DNA of 64,000 nt from Owenia fusiformis (Eukaryota > Annelida > Polychaeta > Sabellida > Oweniidae), in assembly GCA_903813345.2 (NCBI GenBank), contig CAIIXF020000007.1, positions 17,969,564-18,033,563 of the forward strand, read 5' to 3'. Positions 35,731 through 46,466 of this stretch are shown in pieces. Position numbers and translations under genes: made by a program. Position 1 is the stretch's first letter. Every line of letters begins with the position of its first letter. The notes under the pieces are model-generated. The model made no database searches, was not told the origin of the DNA, and saw nothing but the letters and a program-made list of their open reading frames with translations.

Positions 35731-36412
35731 GGGCTTTTATCCCATGATACTACTACTTCCCGGTGAGTAACACCCGGGAATATTTTTGATATTGAAAAAA
35801 ATCGTATTGTCCTGCCCAATCCCGCTCATGGAAATCGTATTCACCTCCTAATGTCGCTCGCGAAAACGGTATTCACCTCCCGGTAATTATTGCTAAACAA
35901 AGCTTCCTATTTCATTCAGTTTTGTCTGATTATTATAAGCGTGCTATAATTCTGCTTTTATGTAAGAAACGGTATTTTCCAAACAGAATTGTTGTTACTC
36001 AATTCATAAAGAAGTGAAATCACTGGCGGACTAGGGGGGGGGCCTGGGGGCCCGCCCCCCTTGCTTTGGGGTTTTAGGGGCCAAAAATTTTTTTCTCTGA
36101 CCTGAAATTTGCCCCCCCCCCCTTATGGGTTCCCAGATCCGCCCCTGTGAAATATCCTTGGACCAAGGATGTGTAATTTCATCATCATGCTCTGACACAG
36201 ACACTGAACGTCATAGAAATCTGAGTAATAATCGAACGTATTTCTTTATGTTAATAGTCTGATGTTGCTTCATTCAAAAATCAGATTCTATTGAGAGAGT
36301 TGTGAGTATCATGGGATAAAATACTTTTTTACTAACTTCGGAATTAAGTATGGGTTTATTCCTCGTGACAATATGATATTTTCCTCTGGCCTTCGGGCTG
36401 AATGGTATATTA
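35731..36412. mobile_element. Hairpin-headed inverted-repeat element, copy 5 (head interrupted)
   Basis: The inverted pair is TTTTATCCCATGATAC (35735) and GTATCATGGGATAAAA (36306). A head region follows from about 36338, containing the CTGGCCTTCGGGCTG loop and AATGGTATAT. Its partner arm ATATACCATT lies beyond 37446 because a mariner-like element (36413-37445) has inserted into the head. GC-rich hairpin sequence CCCGGTGAGTAACACCCGGG lies near the left repeat (about 35759). A C/G-rich MITE (36021-36147) sits between the repeats. Confidence 0.6.
36021..36147. mobile_element. Short MITE with CAGGGGCGGA-type ends
   Basis: About 127 bp. The right end is the complement of CAGGGGCGGATC and the left end is CACTGGCGGACTAGG, with long G and C runs inside that can pair. 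It is flanked by TGAAAT on both sides. End type and composition resemble hAT-like MITEs common in animal genomes. Non-coding. Confidence 0.6.
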
Positions 36413-37445
36413 CAGGGTGTACCAAACAATTTTGCACGTTTTAAAGGGCTAGAAAAGTATCATAACAAAAAGGTATTGACACAAAAATTTATTTACAGAA
36501 ACTTTTTTGTCAGATCTTTGAATATCAATTCAAATGGTGAATTGTTCATGTGTCCGAGATTGTTTTTCCTAGAAATTGTGACCTTCTATGACTTTATGTG
36601 ATCAACAATAACACATTCATTATGCTTTCTAAATCTGCTTTTTGATAACTGTTTAAGCAATGTCTAGTAAAGGTTTATATCGGTATGTAGTCACTATGGT
36701 ATCATGTTATATTGTATCTATTAACTATTTATTAAACAAATGTTCTATGCATTCGCTTTTCACCTTCACTATCGCTCCCAGCCATCAGGCAATGGTCGCT
36801 TTGGAATATCTGGAGAACACCCCTCGATTCATCTGTCCTGATTAATGGCCCCTCAATAACCAGATGCCAACCCCTTTGACTATCATGCAGGGGGACACCT
36901 ATAGCAGCTTATTGCAGTTAATGGTAATCTCCCACAAAATATTGATCAACTAAAAGATATTCTGCAGAAGTGGAGAAAACTACTACAAGAATCCCTGGAT
37001 GGCGCCATTGACCAGTTCAGCCCTCGTCTCCGTGCGATAGTGGAGGTTAAAGGCGGAGGCATTTGTTTAATAAATAGTTAATAGATCCAGTATAATATAA
37101 TATCACGGTGATAAGATACTGATATAAACCTGTTTTAGACATTACAGTTATCAAAGATTGTAGTAGCAGATTCAGTGAACATAATAATTCTGTTATTGTT
37201 GATCACATCAAATCATAGAAAGTAACATTTTCTAGGAAAAACAGTAAATATAGGACACGTGAATAATTCACCATTGATGATATTCAAATATCTGACAAAA
37301 AATTGAAGTAAGTATGAGCTTAAATATTTGAATAGTAAAATATGCCTCTCCTCAAGTTTCTGTAAATAATATTTTATGTCAATACCTTAGTGTTATGATA
37401 CTTTCCTAGCCTTTTAAAACGTGCAAATTTTTTTAGCGCACTCCG
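36413..37445 (+). mobile_element. Decayed Tc1/mariner-like element
   Basis: 1033 bp between TA dinucleotides (36411-36412 and 37446-37447). Inverted ends run about 70 bp: CAGGGTGTACCAAACAATTT against the complement of the right end; both contain TTGCACGTTTTAAA and GAAAGTATCATAACA. Inside, a plus-strand transposase remnant occurs at about 36770-37080. It shows NTPRFICPD, WPLNN, PDANPFDYH, then IDQLKDILQKW and FSPRLRAIVEVKGGG, matching the third-Asp region and C-terminus of IS630/Tc1-mariner transposases. A stop after ICPD, a frameshift near the PDANP motif and a further stop inactivate it. It is inserted in the head of hairpin-element copy 5. Confidence 0.8.
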
Positions 37446-37717
37446 TACATTGACCGAAATATACCATTACCCGTATTTCCGAACACAAAATGGGAGAAGA
37501 GAGATATGGAATTTTGGAAATTGTAATTGTTATACATCGTTCTCAGCTTTCATACTGGTGATCAAGAGGAAAATTAGTTTTGTGTTTTGAAAACATTAAG
37601 GTATGGGCCACCATCAAAATCCTGTTATTACTTCGCATCGAGGGGCTCTTTCTCCGCATCGAGTGCACCAGCAGGCTTAGTTTGCATTGGGTGTTATCTA
37701 GGACTTGTCCCGGTGAA

Positions 37718-37762
37718 TAACACCCGGGAATATTTTTGATATTGAAAAAAATCGTATTGTCC
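37718..37762. repeat. 45-bp duplicate of sequence at 35768-35812
   Basis: A segment starting AACACCCGGGAATATTTTTG and ending GTATTGTCCT is repeated essentially identically at about 35768 and 37718. It is part of the GC-rich hairpin of element copy 5, so the second copy is probably another fragment of the same element lying beyond the mariner insertion. Confidence 0.6.
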
Positions 37763-38958
37763 TAGGACATGAATTGTGTATGACTCGGTCTTCGACCTGC
37801 AACGTTTGCCGCAGTGGCATATGTACAATGGATAACACAACAATATAATATAAAAGGGAGACCGTTAGACCCTCACAAATGAAATGACTGTCTCGCATCC
37901 CTGGCCAGCCGCCGGATCGTTCAAAAAGCTAACTGTCAAGACTTTTCTTTCCTCTGTTTTGATTTTTGCCGTCAAAGTGTAAAATCGAGAAAAGCCTACC
38001 CATCGTGGCGGTTTTAAAATTTATTATATACTGGACTGTTACTAAACAGTGAAGAACGTTGCAAGCATCACATAGCAACAGATCTAGGTTCAGTATTAAT
38101 TGCAATGTTATTTAGGATAATTACAATACATGATATGACAGGACTCATTGATTCGATTTTTTTGTTGATGTATAATGACTTGTCACGCGGGTTTACTACC
38201 ATTTTATTAAGGATGATTGTAGCTGAAACTCTAATATCAGTGGTAACCTCCTCGAGGTATCCCTGCAACGTTTCAGAATATCGAATACTAGTTGTGGTGG
38301 TTCATTCATTTCTGATCATGATTTCATTATGTACGAATTGTATGAACGCCAAATTAAGTACTGTTATTCTTATAACACGGATCAGTGTAACTGTTCGAAA
38401 AACAGGACATCATGTTCAGATGTTCTCATTTGCATGGTAGTTACAATCGATGTTCAAAAGAATGACGCCAATGGTCCCAGGGTATACCCAGAGGAACGTG
38501 TCAGGAATAAGGATATAATAACATTACGAAAGTCTGCTGTTGACTAATTAGTGCTTTCATAAACAGGGAGCATTTTTAAATCCAAAATTGTTGAGGCATA
38601 AAAACTTTCAAGGTTTGTTCGGGAAGTGTAAGGACAATTACTAGCTTTATGCATTGGATAACCAACCCGATGAACCTCTTCAGTGAAATGATCTTTAATC
38701 TCAAATGACCTTTACAAAAAAATCAATAACATTTTTAATCCTGACCTCCTGGAAGTGATAGCACTAGGCATATAGTATATAAACCATATAAATCAAGATA
38801 AAAGACAACCCCCCTGAAAATGGACCTGTGCCATGTCTATTTTTGTAGCTCGGCATCTCTCTTTCATTGACATTTAGTAAAACGCCACAATCACTATTTC
38901 TAGTCTAATGATAGTATACAATCAAGGCATATTATCGAGTGTGTTATCCTCATTTCAG
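37763..38958. other. No supported gene
   Basis: Open frames at 38105-38440 and 38329-38547 overlap in different frames. The second is Cys-containing (KYCYSYN...CNCSK...SCSDVLIC) and has a possible acceptor (CGTTTCAG) at about 38274, but no start, signal or frame-compatible partner exon was found. It is left uncalled. Confidence 0.3.
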
Positions 38959-39174
38959 GTTAACAGAGTGAGACTTGCCGTATTTTACAAAAATACTCGT
39001 AAATTACCACTCGTGATAACAAACAACCAAAACAACAAGGGGAACAAAAGGGACTTAACAAGTAGAAATACAACGGGAACAACGACCACCAAAAGATCAT
39101 CCAAATCAAAAAATTCTAACCGAGTGAAATTCTGGGTTTCACGATTTATCGAACTGCTAAACCTCTTCTTTTGA
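38959..39174 (+). other. Possible terminal exon of the peptide precursor
   Basis: A good acceptor (CTCATTTCAG) precedes 38959. If the donor at 35614 joins here, the phase-1 junction reads Gly then TAA. The precursor would then end Cys-Trp-Arg-Thr-Gly, which would leave an amidated C-terminus on the two-cysteine peptide. The open frame in the other phase is Asn/Lys/Thr-rich and shows no motif. This is only a splice-site argument. Confidence 0.2.
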
Positions 39175-40022
39175 ATGTCGACCTCTTATTTTGATGTTAT
39201 ATATAATTGTATCTTCATTTGTTCATATATGATGTAAAAATGTATATAGCTTTAGACGAATCATATCAGTACTGAAACGGTTCAAGATTTTAGGTTGTGT
39301 TTACAATACTACAGTTTGACAAAAAAGCCTCACAAAATTATATTTTCATTTCATATATTGTAATTTTTCGGCACAACAATAATTTTGAAAGTTAATATCT
39401 CTGGGAGTTACGATTCACAAGTTCATTCACGGAATAATGAATGTATTGTATCCAAGCCTCTGAGAGTACTTGCTGTCCTGAGTGCATATCGAAATCATAT
39501 TGAGTTCCACTCTTAAAGGGCTCCTTAATGCTATCAAATATTGAATTAGCTATTAAGTGCTAAATATTTGATATTTCTAAATCATATGTTTCTATAACAG
39601 TATTATGCATGCCTTTGTTTGTAATTTGTAATTTTTTCTCTATGAATGTTTAAAATTGTATTTTGTGTAAAATATAGCGAACTCACGTTACAATTTTAAC
39701 ATTTATTTGTTGGTTTACATTGAACCTATTTTACTATTTTGCAAAACGACCGAAATTAAGCCAAACTGATCAACATATTATAGCGGCTGGTGTATAACTA
39801 GATAGATGTTCGATCGTGTTCGTGTAGCAAAATAGCAGAAGGACTATCCCATACATACAATATATATATTGTACATGAAAGTCCAATATAATATAGCGCT
39901 GAGAGTTCGAATTATTGTAAACGACACAAATGTATCATACTCTCAAATGTACATTTTCCTGTTTAAGTTTTTAATAGGTTACTTGATAATATTTTCATAT
40001 GGTTTCATCATATCTGGAAGTA
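39175..40022. other. Gene-free stretch
   Basis: AT-rich; no supported coding region or element boundary seen. Confidence 0.35.
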
Positions 40023-40481
40023 CAGGGTGGTCAAAAATAGGTTTTCCTTTTTGTCATTTTAAGAAATTACTCCCTAATATTTGACACAATCATTCAATTT
40101 CCTGCCTCCCTATTATATTTCAATACCATCAGTTTGCTATTATATTTCATGACCATCAGACTGATAATCACAATGTTACAGCAGTTTGAACAACATGCTT
40201 GAGGATTGGCCATCACTCTATCTTTGCCGTATTCACACAGGTAGAAGTCAGGTAGGGACATTTTGGACGACGTATGCAGGTTTGCCTACAGCGCAATAGT
40301 GGCCACTTGAGCATGTTATTTAAAGTGCCGTAACATTCAGTCTGATGGTCATGAAATATTAGAAATATAGTAGGCTAGTATGAAATTGAATGATGTACGA
40401 ATGCCTAAAATATCAGTTATTTCCTGAAATGAAAAAGATATTAGGAAAATAGCGTAAGAGTTTCCGTTTTTTACCACCTTG
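40023..40481. mobile_element. Mariner-type MITE
   Basis: 459 bp flanked by TA (40021-40022 and 40482-40483). The ends CAGGGTGGTCAAAAATAGG and the complement of the right end (CAAGGTGGTAAAAAACGG) are inverted. A further internal inverted pair includes CATGACCATCAGACTGA / TCAGTCTGATGGTCATG. It has no coding capacity. Confidence 0.75.
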
Positions 40482-40483
40482 TA

Positions 40484-41248
40484 TTAATGAGACCTAAAGA
40501 TATTGGGTCCTTTTATTTTCAATGTTAAATTTTCTTGTCCGCTCTGGGTACATATAACATCTATCTGTTTCAACAGAACATCCCAGGGCTGAGAAGAAGT
40601 GAGTTCCTATGGTTTATCAAGTAACAGGACAGACAAATAGGCATTTGCATGCAAGGTATGCTATAACCACATTGGAATTCGAAGATGTGACATAAAGTGT
40701 CACAAAGTCACAGTGGTTTATAACTAGCACATTAATTCCCAGAGATATGGTTTGCATATTTATTTGTTAAAATACGTGATAAGAAACACGACAGGGGCCT
40801 TAGTTTCAATGCGTCGTGTATATATTAATAAGTAACCATGTGCTTTTCTGCCCACGAGGATGGTGTTTTAGACAATCCAAAATCCCAAGCCACTCTTCTA
40901 CCAAGTCAAATCAGTGTAGGTTGCCAGCTTTTATGTATTCCAGTCCGCGTTGCTCAGATTACGTTCAGGACAGGATCAGGATACACGAGACTCCTCGGTG
41001 ATTATGTTTGATAAGATGATTAAATAATATGCTTGATAAATACTTTGACATTAATGTATTTAGATATAAAGCAAACATAAAACAGATTTGTCATTATGAG
41101 CAGAATGTCTACTGAGGTTGTTGTGATTATGAGTTCATGAATCACATCACAGGCTTCGTCCTAGTAGTGGCCAACGGATATTTAGTTTAATGAAGATGAG
41201 GTGTCAAATAAATGCTCGACAAAGCTGCTAATGAGTCATGTCATATAT
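40484..41248. other. Gene-free stretch
   Basis: No supported coding region, RNA gene or element end. Confidence 0.35.
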
Positions 41249-41726
41249 AAGGGTTATGTACTGGGAGGTTTTGGATATAGGGTATATCCTGGGGATATAT
41301 TTATATCACCTCGAGGGACCCAAGGGACCAAGGTGAAATATAAATATTTCCCAAAGGCACATATATCCAGAACCGACCGTACATAACTGGTGTATCTCAT
41401 ACTTGAGTGGGTTTGGGGTTCCACCTTTTTCAAATGACAAAATAGGCCTATACTGTAAAAGCACAATTTATATTTAACATTTTCGTAATATTCCTTTACT
41501 TCAATACAATGAAATTGTAACATTTAAACTTTTAAACAAATTCTTAACTTTCAAATGTTGAAATTTTTAAAACTTTTGAAAAATTCCCGGAAGCGGGATG
41601 GATATTTTATATCTGCCCGCATTTTGCCTAGAGCGGGACATATACAATATATCCTGCACGCTCCTCAGATATGATATATGTCCCCGGTTGATATCTACCC
41701 CAAACCCACTCAAGTATGAGATATTA
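41249..41726. mobile_element. Hairpin-headed inverted-repeat element, copy 6
   Basis: The head palindrome (41249-41392) has outer arms AAGGGTTATGTACTGGGAGG and CCGACCGTACATAACTG, almost identical to copy 2, and inner TTTTGGATATA / ATATATCCAGAA around CTCGAGGGACCCAAGGGACC. The inverted pair is TATCTCATACTTGAGTGGGT (41393) and ACCCACTCAAGTATGAGATA (41704). A GC-rich hairpin group (GAAGCGGGATGG, TCTGCCCGC, AGAGCGGGACAT) lies near the right repeat (about 41588-41660). Non-coding. With copy 2 it defines the family best. Confidence 0.75.
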
Positions 41727-43200
41727 TATACTGTTGTGATATTTTGCCACCTCGTACAGTTTTAGGTAGTAACTAACAGACGAATGTTTTTACTCCAAAT
41801 CTCGAAAACTTGAAAATGACCGATCCAAATTGCTTGGGGTGATCTTGGTTTTTAGAAAAATGTTTTGGGCTGAGAAAGACTACCATGTATTTTCTGAAAG
41901 CACGATGATATTGAAAGTTTCGAAGTTTCATTGGAACCAATACTTCGCTAAAACTTGTTTAAACTAAACTAATCTTGGGGAGGGGAGCTATGTGGTCGTC
42001 AATGGTTATACAGAACAGTACACCCTGAAACGCAGCAAAACTTAACAATGCATTTACATGCAAAATGTCACCACCATTTGTTACAGACACCAACCGCCGA
42101 TCGCCAACCGTAGTCACAAAAATGGAGACCATAAAAATATATCGCCACTATTTGGTGATGACATAATTATAAACTATAATACAAGACAAACCACCCATGC
42201 TTTTAAACGAAGATTCAAATATATACAGATGACAAATCGCCGCAACACTTTATACTAACAGTGATTCAATGAGGATTCCGTCATCACAAAAACTTAAAAT
42301 CAGAGACATGTAAAACATATATTTATAACATATACATTTATATGTCTCTGTTAAAATGTTGTAGAAATGGCGGGAATTGATTTGCAAGAAGTAATGTTTG
42401 AATGTTTATAAGTTCAAAATTATTAAATACATACTCGGGTGTATGGGAATAAAATCACGTTTTAGATCACTCCCATATCCGGTTGTTCCATTTGGAACTA
42501 TCAAATTAGTAAATTAACGACTTAATGTGGATGTAAGTTGCATCAAACCAATATTGTTATGAATCTCATTATAGTTGTTTACAAAAGATCTCACTCGACA
42601 AAAGGCGTGAGTTCAATAACAGGATTCTCAAACATAAAAGCATTAGTTTTTGAACTTATAACTATTATTACTCGCTAATTAATTGACCCGCCGTTATTTC
42701 AAATGGGGTAAGAGAGAAGTTCACCATGAATAAATCATAAAGTTGCAAATGAATTTCCCACTATTGGGACATAATCTCGGATTCAGAGGGCTCCAAGTGG
42801 TCCCATTGGTTTAGTGCTGAAACAATCAATATATCAAGCAGACTATATCATTGCGTATTGATAATAGTCCTTATGTCAAACTCTAATTTTTTTGAAGTTT
42901 CGAACCGAATTATGTAGCAATCTCTTTTTTCGTTCGTCGGATATTTTTCATGTATGTATATATTTATTGCCCTTTATAAAAAGGAGATACATTCATACAA
43001 TTATAAAAATATCAAAATGTACAAACAATCAAACAAACAAGCACAAAACAAAGTCTAATCCATATAAATTGCCAACGTCAGGTTACCGCGTTGACGTTTG
43101 TACAAAATATATCAGATTAAAACAGTTACTATGAATACGAAGAATAAACATTGGTTGGTATATCAAAATAATTACTTAAAATGTCCAGTGAGTTTTAAAT
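41727..43200. other. Gene-free stretch
   Basis: No supported gene. A short imperfect palindrome with AGAGACAT / ATGTCTCT ends lies at about 42302-42350. Small open frames lack support. Confidence 0.35.
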
Positions 43201-43210
43201 CATATAGAGT

Positions 43211-43558
43211 GTACCTTCCCCAAGGTTGGTACATCCAGTTATGATCATTTACGTATATCATACACATATAATGATATGAGCATCAGTCAATACAAAAGTA
43301 CCATCAAATGACAATAATATAATATCGTTGCTTTTACGGAGTTGGGTTAGGGGTATTGCTATATCCTGCATTTCTGAATCTGTAGAGGATCCAAAATCGG
43401 GCTTTCATATTTCTACTATATCAGACGACTTCATACAATTCCAGAGAAATTAATCATTCTGCTTTATCAAGAGTACCTTCCCCAAGGTTGGCACTACCAG
43501 TTAGAACAAGAAAAAAAAAGTTACACATTACACTCTGTACCTTCCCCAAGGTTGGTAC
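43211..43558. repeat. Three copies of a 22-bp near-palindrome (ACCTTCCCCAAGGTTGG)
   Basis: Near-identical 22-mers containing TACCTTCCCCAAGGTTGG occur at 43211-43232, 43473-43494 and 43537-43558. Each can form a hairpin through ACCTT / AAGGT. They lie just beyond the 3' end of the Penelope-like fragment. They may be part of that element's 3' region or a binding-site cluster. Confidence 0.7.
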
Positions 43559-43670
43559 TGTTCATCCATAATAGTTAGATATTAATTATATTTCAGTGAG
43601 AGAGGATAGTCCCAAAAATTCATTCCAAATTCCCGCCAATTTATAGTTCCCTTGATCCCTGTTCATATTA

Positions 43671-44201
43671 TTATCGTTTTTCTTTAAAAATAGATTCTTT
43701 AATCCATCTTTCAAGTCTCTTATTGTCATTGTCCAAAACCGTAGTATTGTTCCAGTCCATTACGCAATTATACTGAAGGACGTGGTCCGTAATGGCTGAT
43801 TTATTCATCACCCCTCTCATATTTTCTTTTGCCTGGCGCGTGTAACTTGAATTGTCCCTCGAATCTGCTTCTATCTTACGATTTGTTAGGTACCTCATAA
43901 ATAACTCCTGATTTATCATTAATGTCTATTTTGTCTTTAGGGTGGACTAACATATTTTTCAGAGTCATGTAGGATTTCACTGCTGCATTAATTTTATGTT
44001 TTCTAAAAATTCTCTGGAGCTTCTCCGTCGTACCTTTGATATACGGTAACACTACGGTTCCCAAAGGCTTTTCTTCTTCATCTTGATTGGCCTTACGTTT
44101 TACATTTTTCATTGTTGAGGAAACGGTCCATTAGGGTAGCCACAATTTCCCAACGCCTTTTTGATATGTTCAATTTCTATGGCTTTATCCACAATCTTCT
44201 G
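43671..44201 (-). pseudogene. Penelope-like retroelement fragment (linker and GIY-YIG endonuclease part)
   Basis: Three minus-strand segments read in order but in shifting frames. About 44201-44112 encodes EIEHIKKALGNCGYP. 44112-43876 encodes LGTVVLPYIKGTTEKLQRIF followed by a GVIYEVPNK motif at the entry of a GIY-YIG domain. 43919-43671 encodes TRQAKENMRGVMNKSAITDH and a terminal LERWIKESIF. This order is that of the C-terminal half of Penelope-like element proteins: the conserved H-x-x-AL...GYP and LPY(I/V)xG motifs lie downstream of the reverse transcriptase and ahead of the endonuclease. At least two frameshifts and loss of the polymerase make it a dead, 5'-truncated copy. Confidence 0.75.
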
Positions 44202-45327
44202 TTACAAGGTTTTTGCATCTATTAACCAAAAGGATCCAGAGAGGATCCGAAACGTCCAGTTTAGTAAAATAAAGGTTGTGAAAAGAAGAAAAAGTATTTT
44301 TGTGATTTAATAATCCATTCTGAAGAACATGTTTAAAAATTGAAATTATTCATTTTACCTACAAAAAAATGCCAAGATTCACGCGATAAATACGCGCAAT
44401 GCTCCTCCAAGTTATTGCAAACGTTTTAATATTCGTGGAATATGTTAATGTTTCTAATAGAAATAATGTGGTAATAAAGGATACAATACAATATAAAGCA
44501 GTTCTAATTCAAAATGATATGTTACTGTCTCATCTGAACTCATTATTTTTCCTAAATGTCAAAGCCTGAAAAAATCTCACCTAATCAGAACGACCAATTC
44601 CCAAAATTGAAAAATAACTAGCCTACAAGCACATTTTTCAATTTTAAATTTTTCTACTGAAAAAATGATTATAAATTGAAAATATTCCAAGGTTATTCGG
44701 AAAGAGGATAACAGTATAAGACCTTTAACACTTTCTATGTTTTAGTGATAATCAATAACCTTTTTGCTATAAATATACATTATTCCATGTATTCTAGCCT
44801 GTAGGAAGAAGATCTCCTCTTCGACTCACTAATTCTACAAACGGACCTTAACTTTGGAACACAGTTAATTAAATCATTAGCTTAATATGTTTCCTCTAAA
44901 ATAGAATAGACAATCTGAATTGATCAGTTATGCTAACAGGAATGTAAGAACTCTAATCCTTTCTTCGTCCCAGATAGAGCTCAGTGTTTACACTTATGCA
45001 ATATTCAAAGGTTTGCCTGGGACACCCCCTACCCACTAAGCGGGGAGTCGGCATATTGAAACAGACTCAGTATTGTCCCTGGCGAGTGAAATTTGTAAAA
45101 CTCAAGGAGAGGGAAAATGTAGGAGATGGACGAATTAAAAGTGTTTTTGTGGAGCATAATAGAGAGTTTAAGCTTGCACTGTTTTTCACAACCTAAACGT
45201 GTACGGAAGTTATTTAAGCGATACATTTCACGGTGCCCTGTACTACCCAATGTAAATCGTTCCGGACTTGTTTTTCATAACCATTTGGACTCATTTCGTA
45301 GTAGAATGAGATGAGACATTCATCAGA

Positions 45328-45921
45328 ATGACTCAAAAAGGTAATATAATTCAATCGTTTAGAAAAAATACATACACTAACTTCTACCTAAAACATTCTT
45401 TTTCATACCCACATATCTATTTTGGCGATCGTGCCATCATAGTTCATATTTATCGGCATTAAATAACAAAAATGCCAGAAATATGCTCTAATCGTAATGT
45501 AAAAAGTGGAGTTAACGACGTCGAATGGTCCTTATTCTGACACGGACTTGTCTTATAATCACTACGTGAACGACTGCGAATTGTACACAACGTGATAAAA
45601 ATAACGATTAGGAATTGTCTTGTAATGGTATTTATACGTTCCGTTGCTTGATGAATTGTCTATGCTTCTGGAAAAATTGGACTTAGTATGATTATGTTTT
45701 AAAGGAGTTTTTTTTACTAAATATTCAATCATTTTGTCATTTCAGTTCCCAGAAACAAGTGCCACGAATGTACTTTTAAAAGTGCAGATAAAAATATATT
45801 CTTTGAACACTTCAAGAGAGACCATCCCTCCGATTTATTCAGGCTTGACGTCCCTTTTCGTGATAAACGCATATGGCGTTACAAACACAGGATTATGGAT
45901 TCCGGATGTGTGATAAATTAG
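45328..45921 (+). CDS. Possible 62-residue single C2H2 zinc-finger protein, two exons
   Basis: Exon 1 45328-45340 (ATG to donor GTAATA, phase 1) and exon 2 45746-45921 (acceptor TCATTTCAG) close in frame at 63 codons including stop. Exon 2 encodes KCHECTFKSAD...FEHFKRDHP, a C-x2-C-x12-H-x4-H finger. After the stop, a different frame stays open to about 46013 with an acidic, Lys-Glu-rich tail (SIKEEEYVEPSPLQKRMRF). So a one-base frameshift in a once longer protein is an alternative explanation. It sits inside a large inverted repeat. It could be the last exon of a larger zinc-finger gene whose other exons are missing. Function unknown. Confidence 0.35.
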
Positions 45922-46431
45922 GCTCAAAGCTGTCATTTGATGATGGCACCTCGATAAAGGAGGAAGAATACGTTGAACCCAGTCCTCTTCAGAAGCGCAT
46001 GCGATTCACATAGAAAACAACGTTAACCCCTGTGAAAAGAGAGCTTAGCTTTTCATATGATGAAATCAAAGATGGAATAATATTTATTGATTAAAAATAA
46101 AAATATAACCTAAATATATGCAAGTTACAGGGTGTCCGAAAAGTAAAGATGCAAAGATTTAGGATTTTCGCAATGAAATTGCTACAGATTGTAAAGGAAC
46201 ATTACAATGTGTCTACCAACTCTATAAGCATGGAAGTCAGTTCAAAGCCAATAAGGGCGTTTTAAAGTCTTATTTGAGGCAAACTTATGCTCATATTTTT
46301 CATAGGTAAATTAAAAATAGCGACGAACTTTTCTCTCTACATGCATTCTTGCCCCTTGAAAGTATCAAGTAAAGAACATGTATCTGTAATGATTCCCTAA
46401 TTCAACCTTGACAAGTATCTCTTAATACGTT

Positions 46432-46466
46432 TAATTAATGATGATCATTTAGATCATCATTAATTA
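46432..46466. repeat. Perfect AT-rich hairpin
   Basis: TAATTAATGATGAT pairs with ATCATCATTAATTA around a short loop. It is followed by two direct copies of TAGTATCACTCAAGA. Confidence 0.6.

Noticed and set aside
38105-38547. Overlapping plus-strand frames of 111 and 72 codons, the latter Cys-rich
   Set aside because: No start or signal sequence and no frame-compatible partner exon; the resemblance to the small cysteine peptide is too weak to call.
43201-43560. CRISPR-like spacing of the three 22-mers
   Set aside because: Only three copies with irregular spacing (about 262 and 64 bp) in a clearly eukaryotic sequence.
44225-44260. Possible hammerhead-ribozyme-like core (ATCCGAAACGTCC) next to the Penelope-like fragment
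   Set aside because: The required CUGAUGA core segment is missing, and the orientation is opposite to the retroelement.
46126-46190. Sequence TACAGGGTGTCCGAAAAGTA resembling a mariner left end
   Set aside because: No inverted partner found within 2 kb and no transposase remnant, so at most a solo or truncated end.
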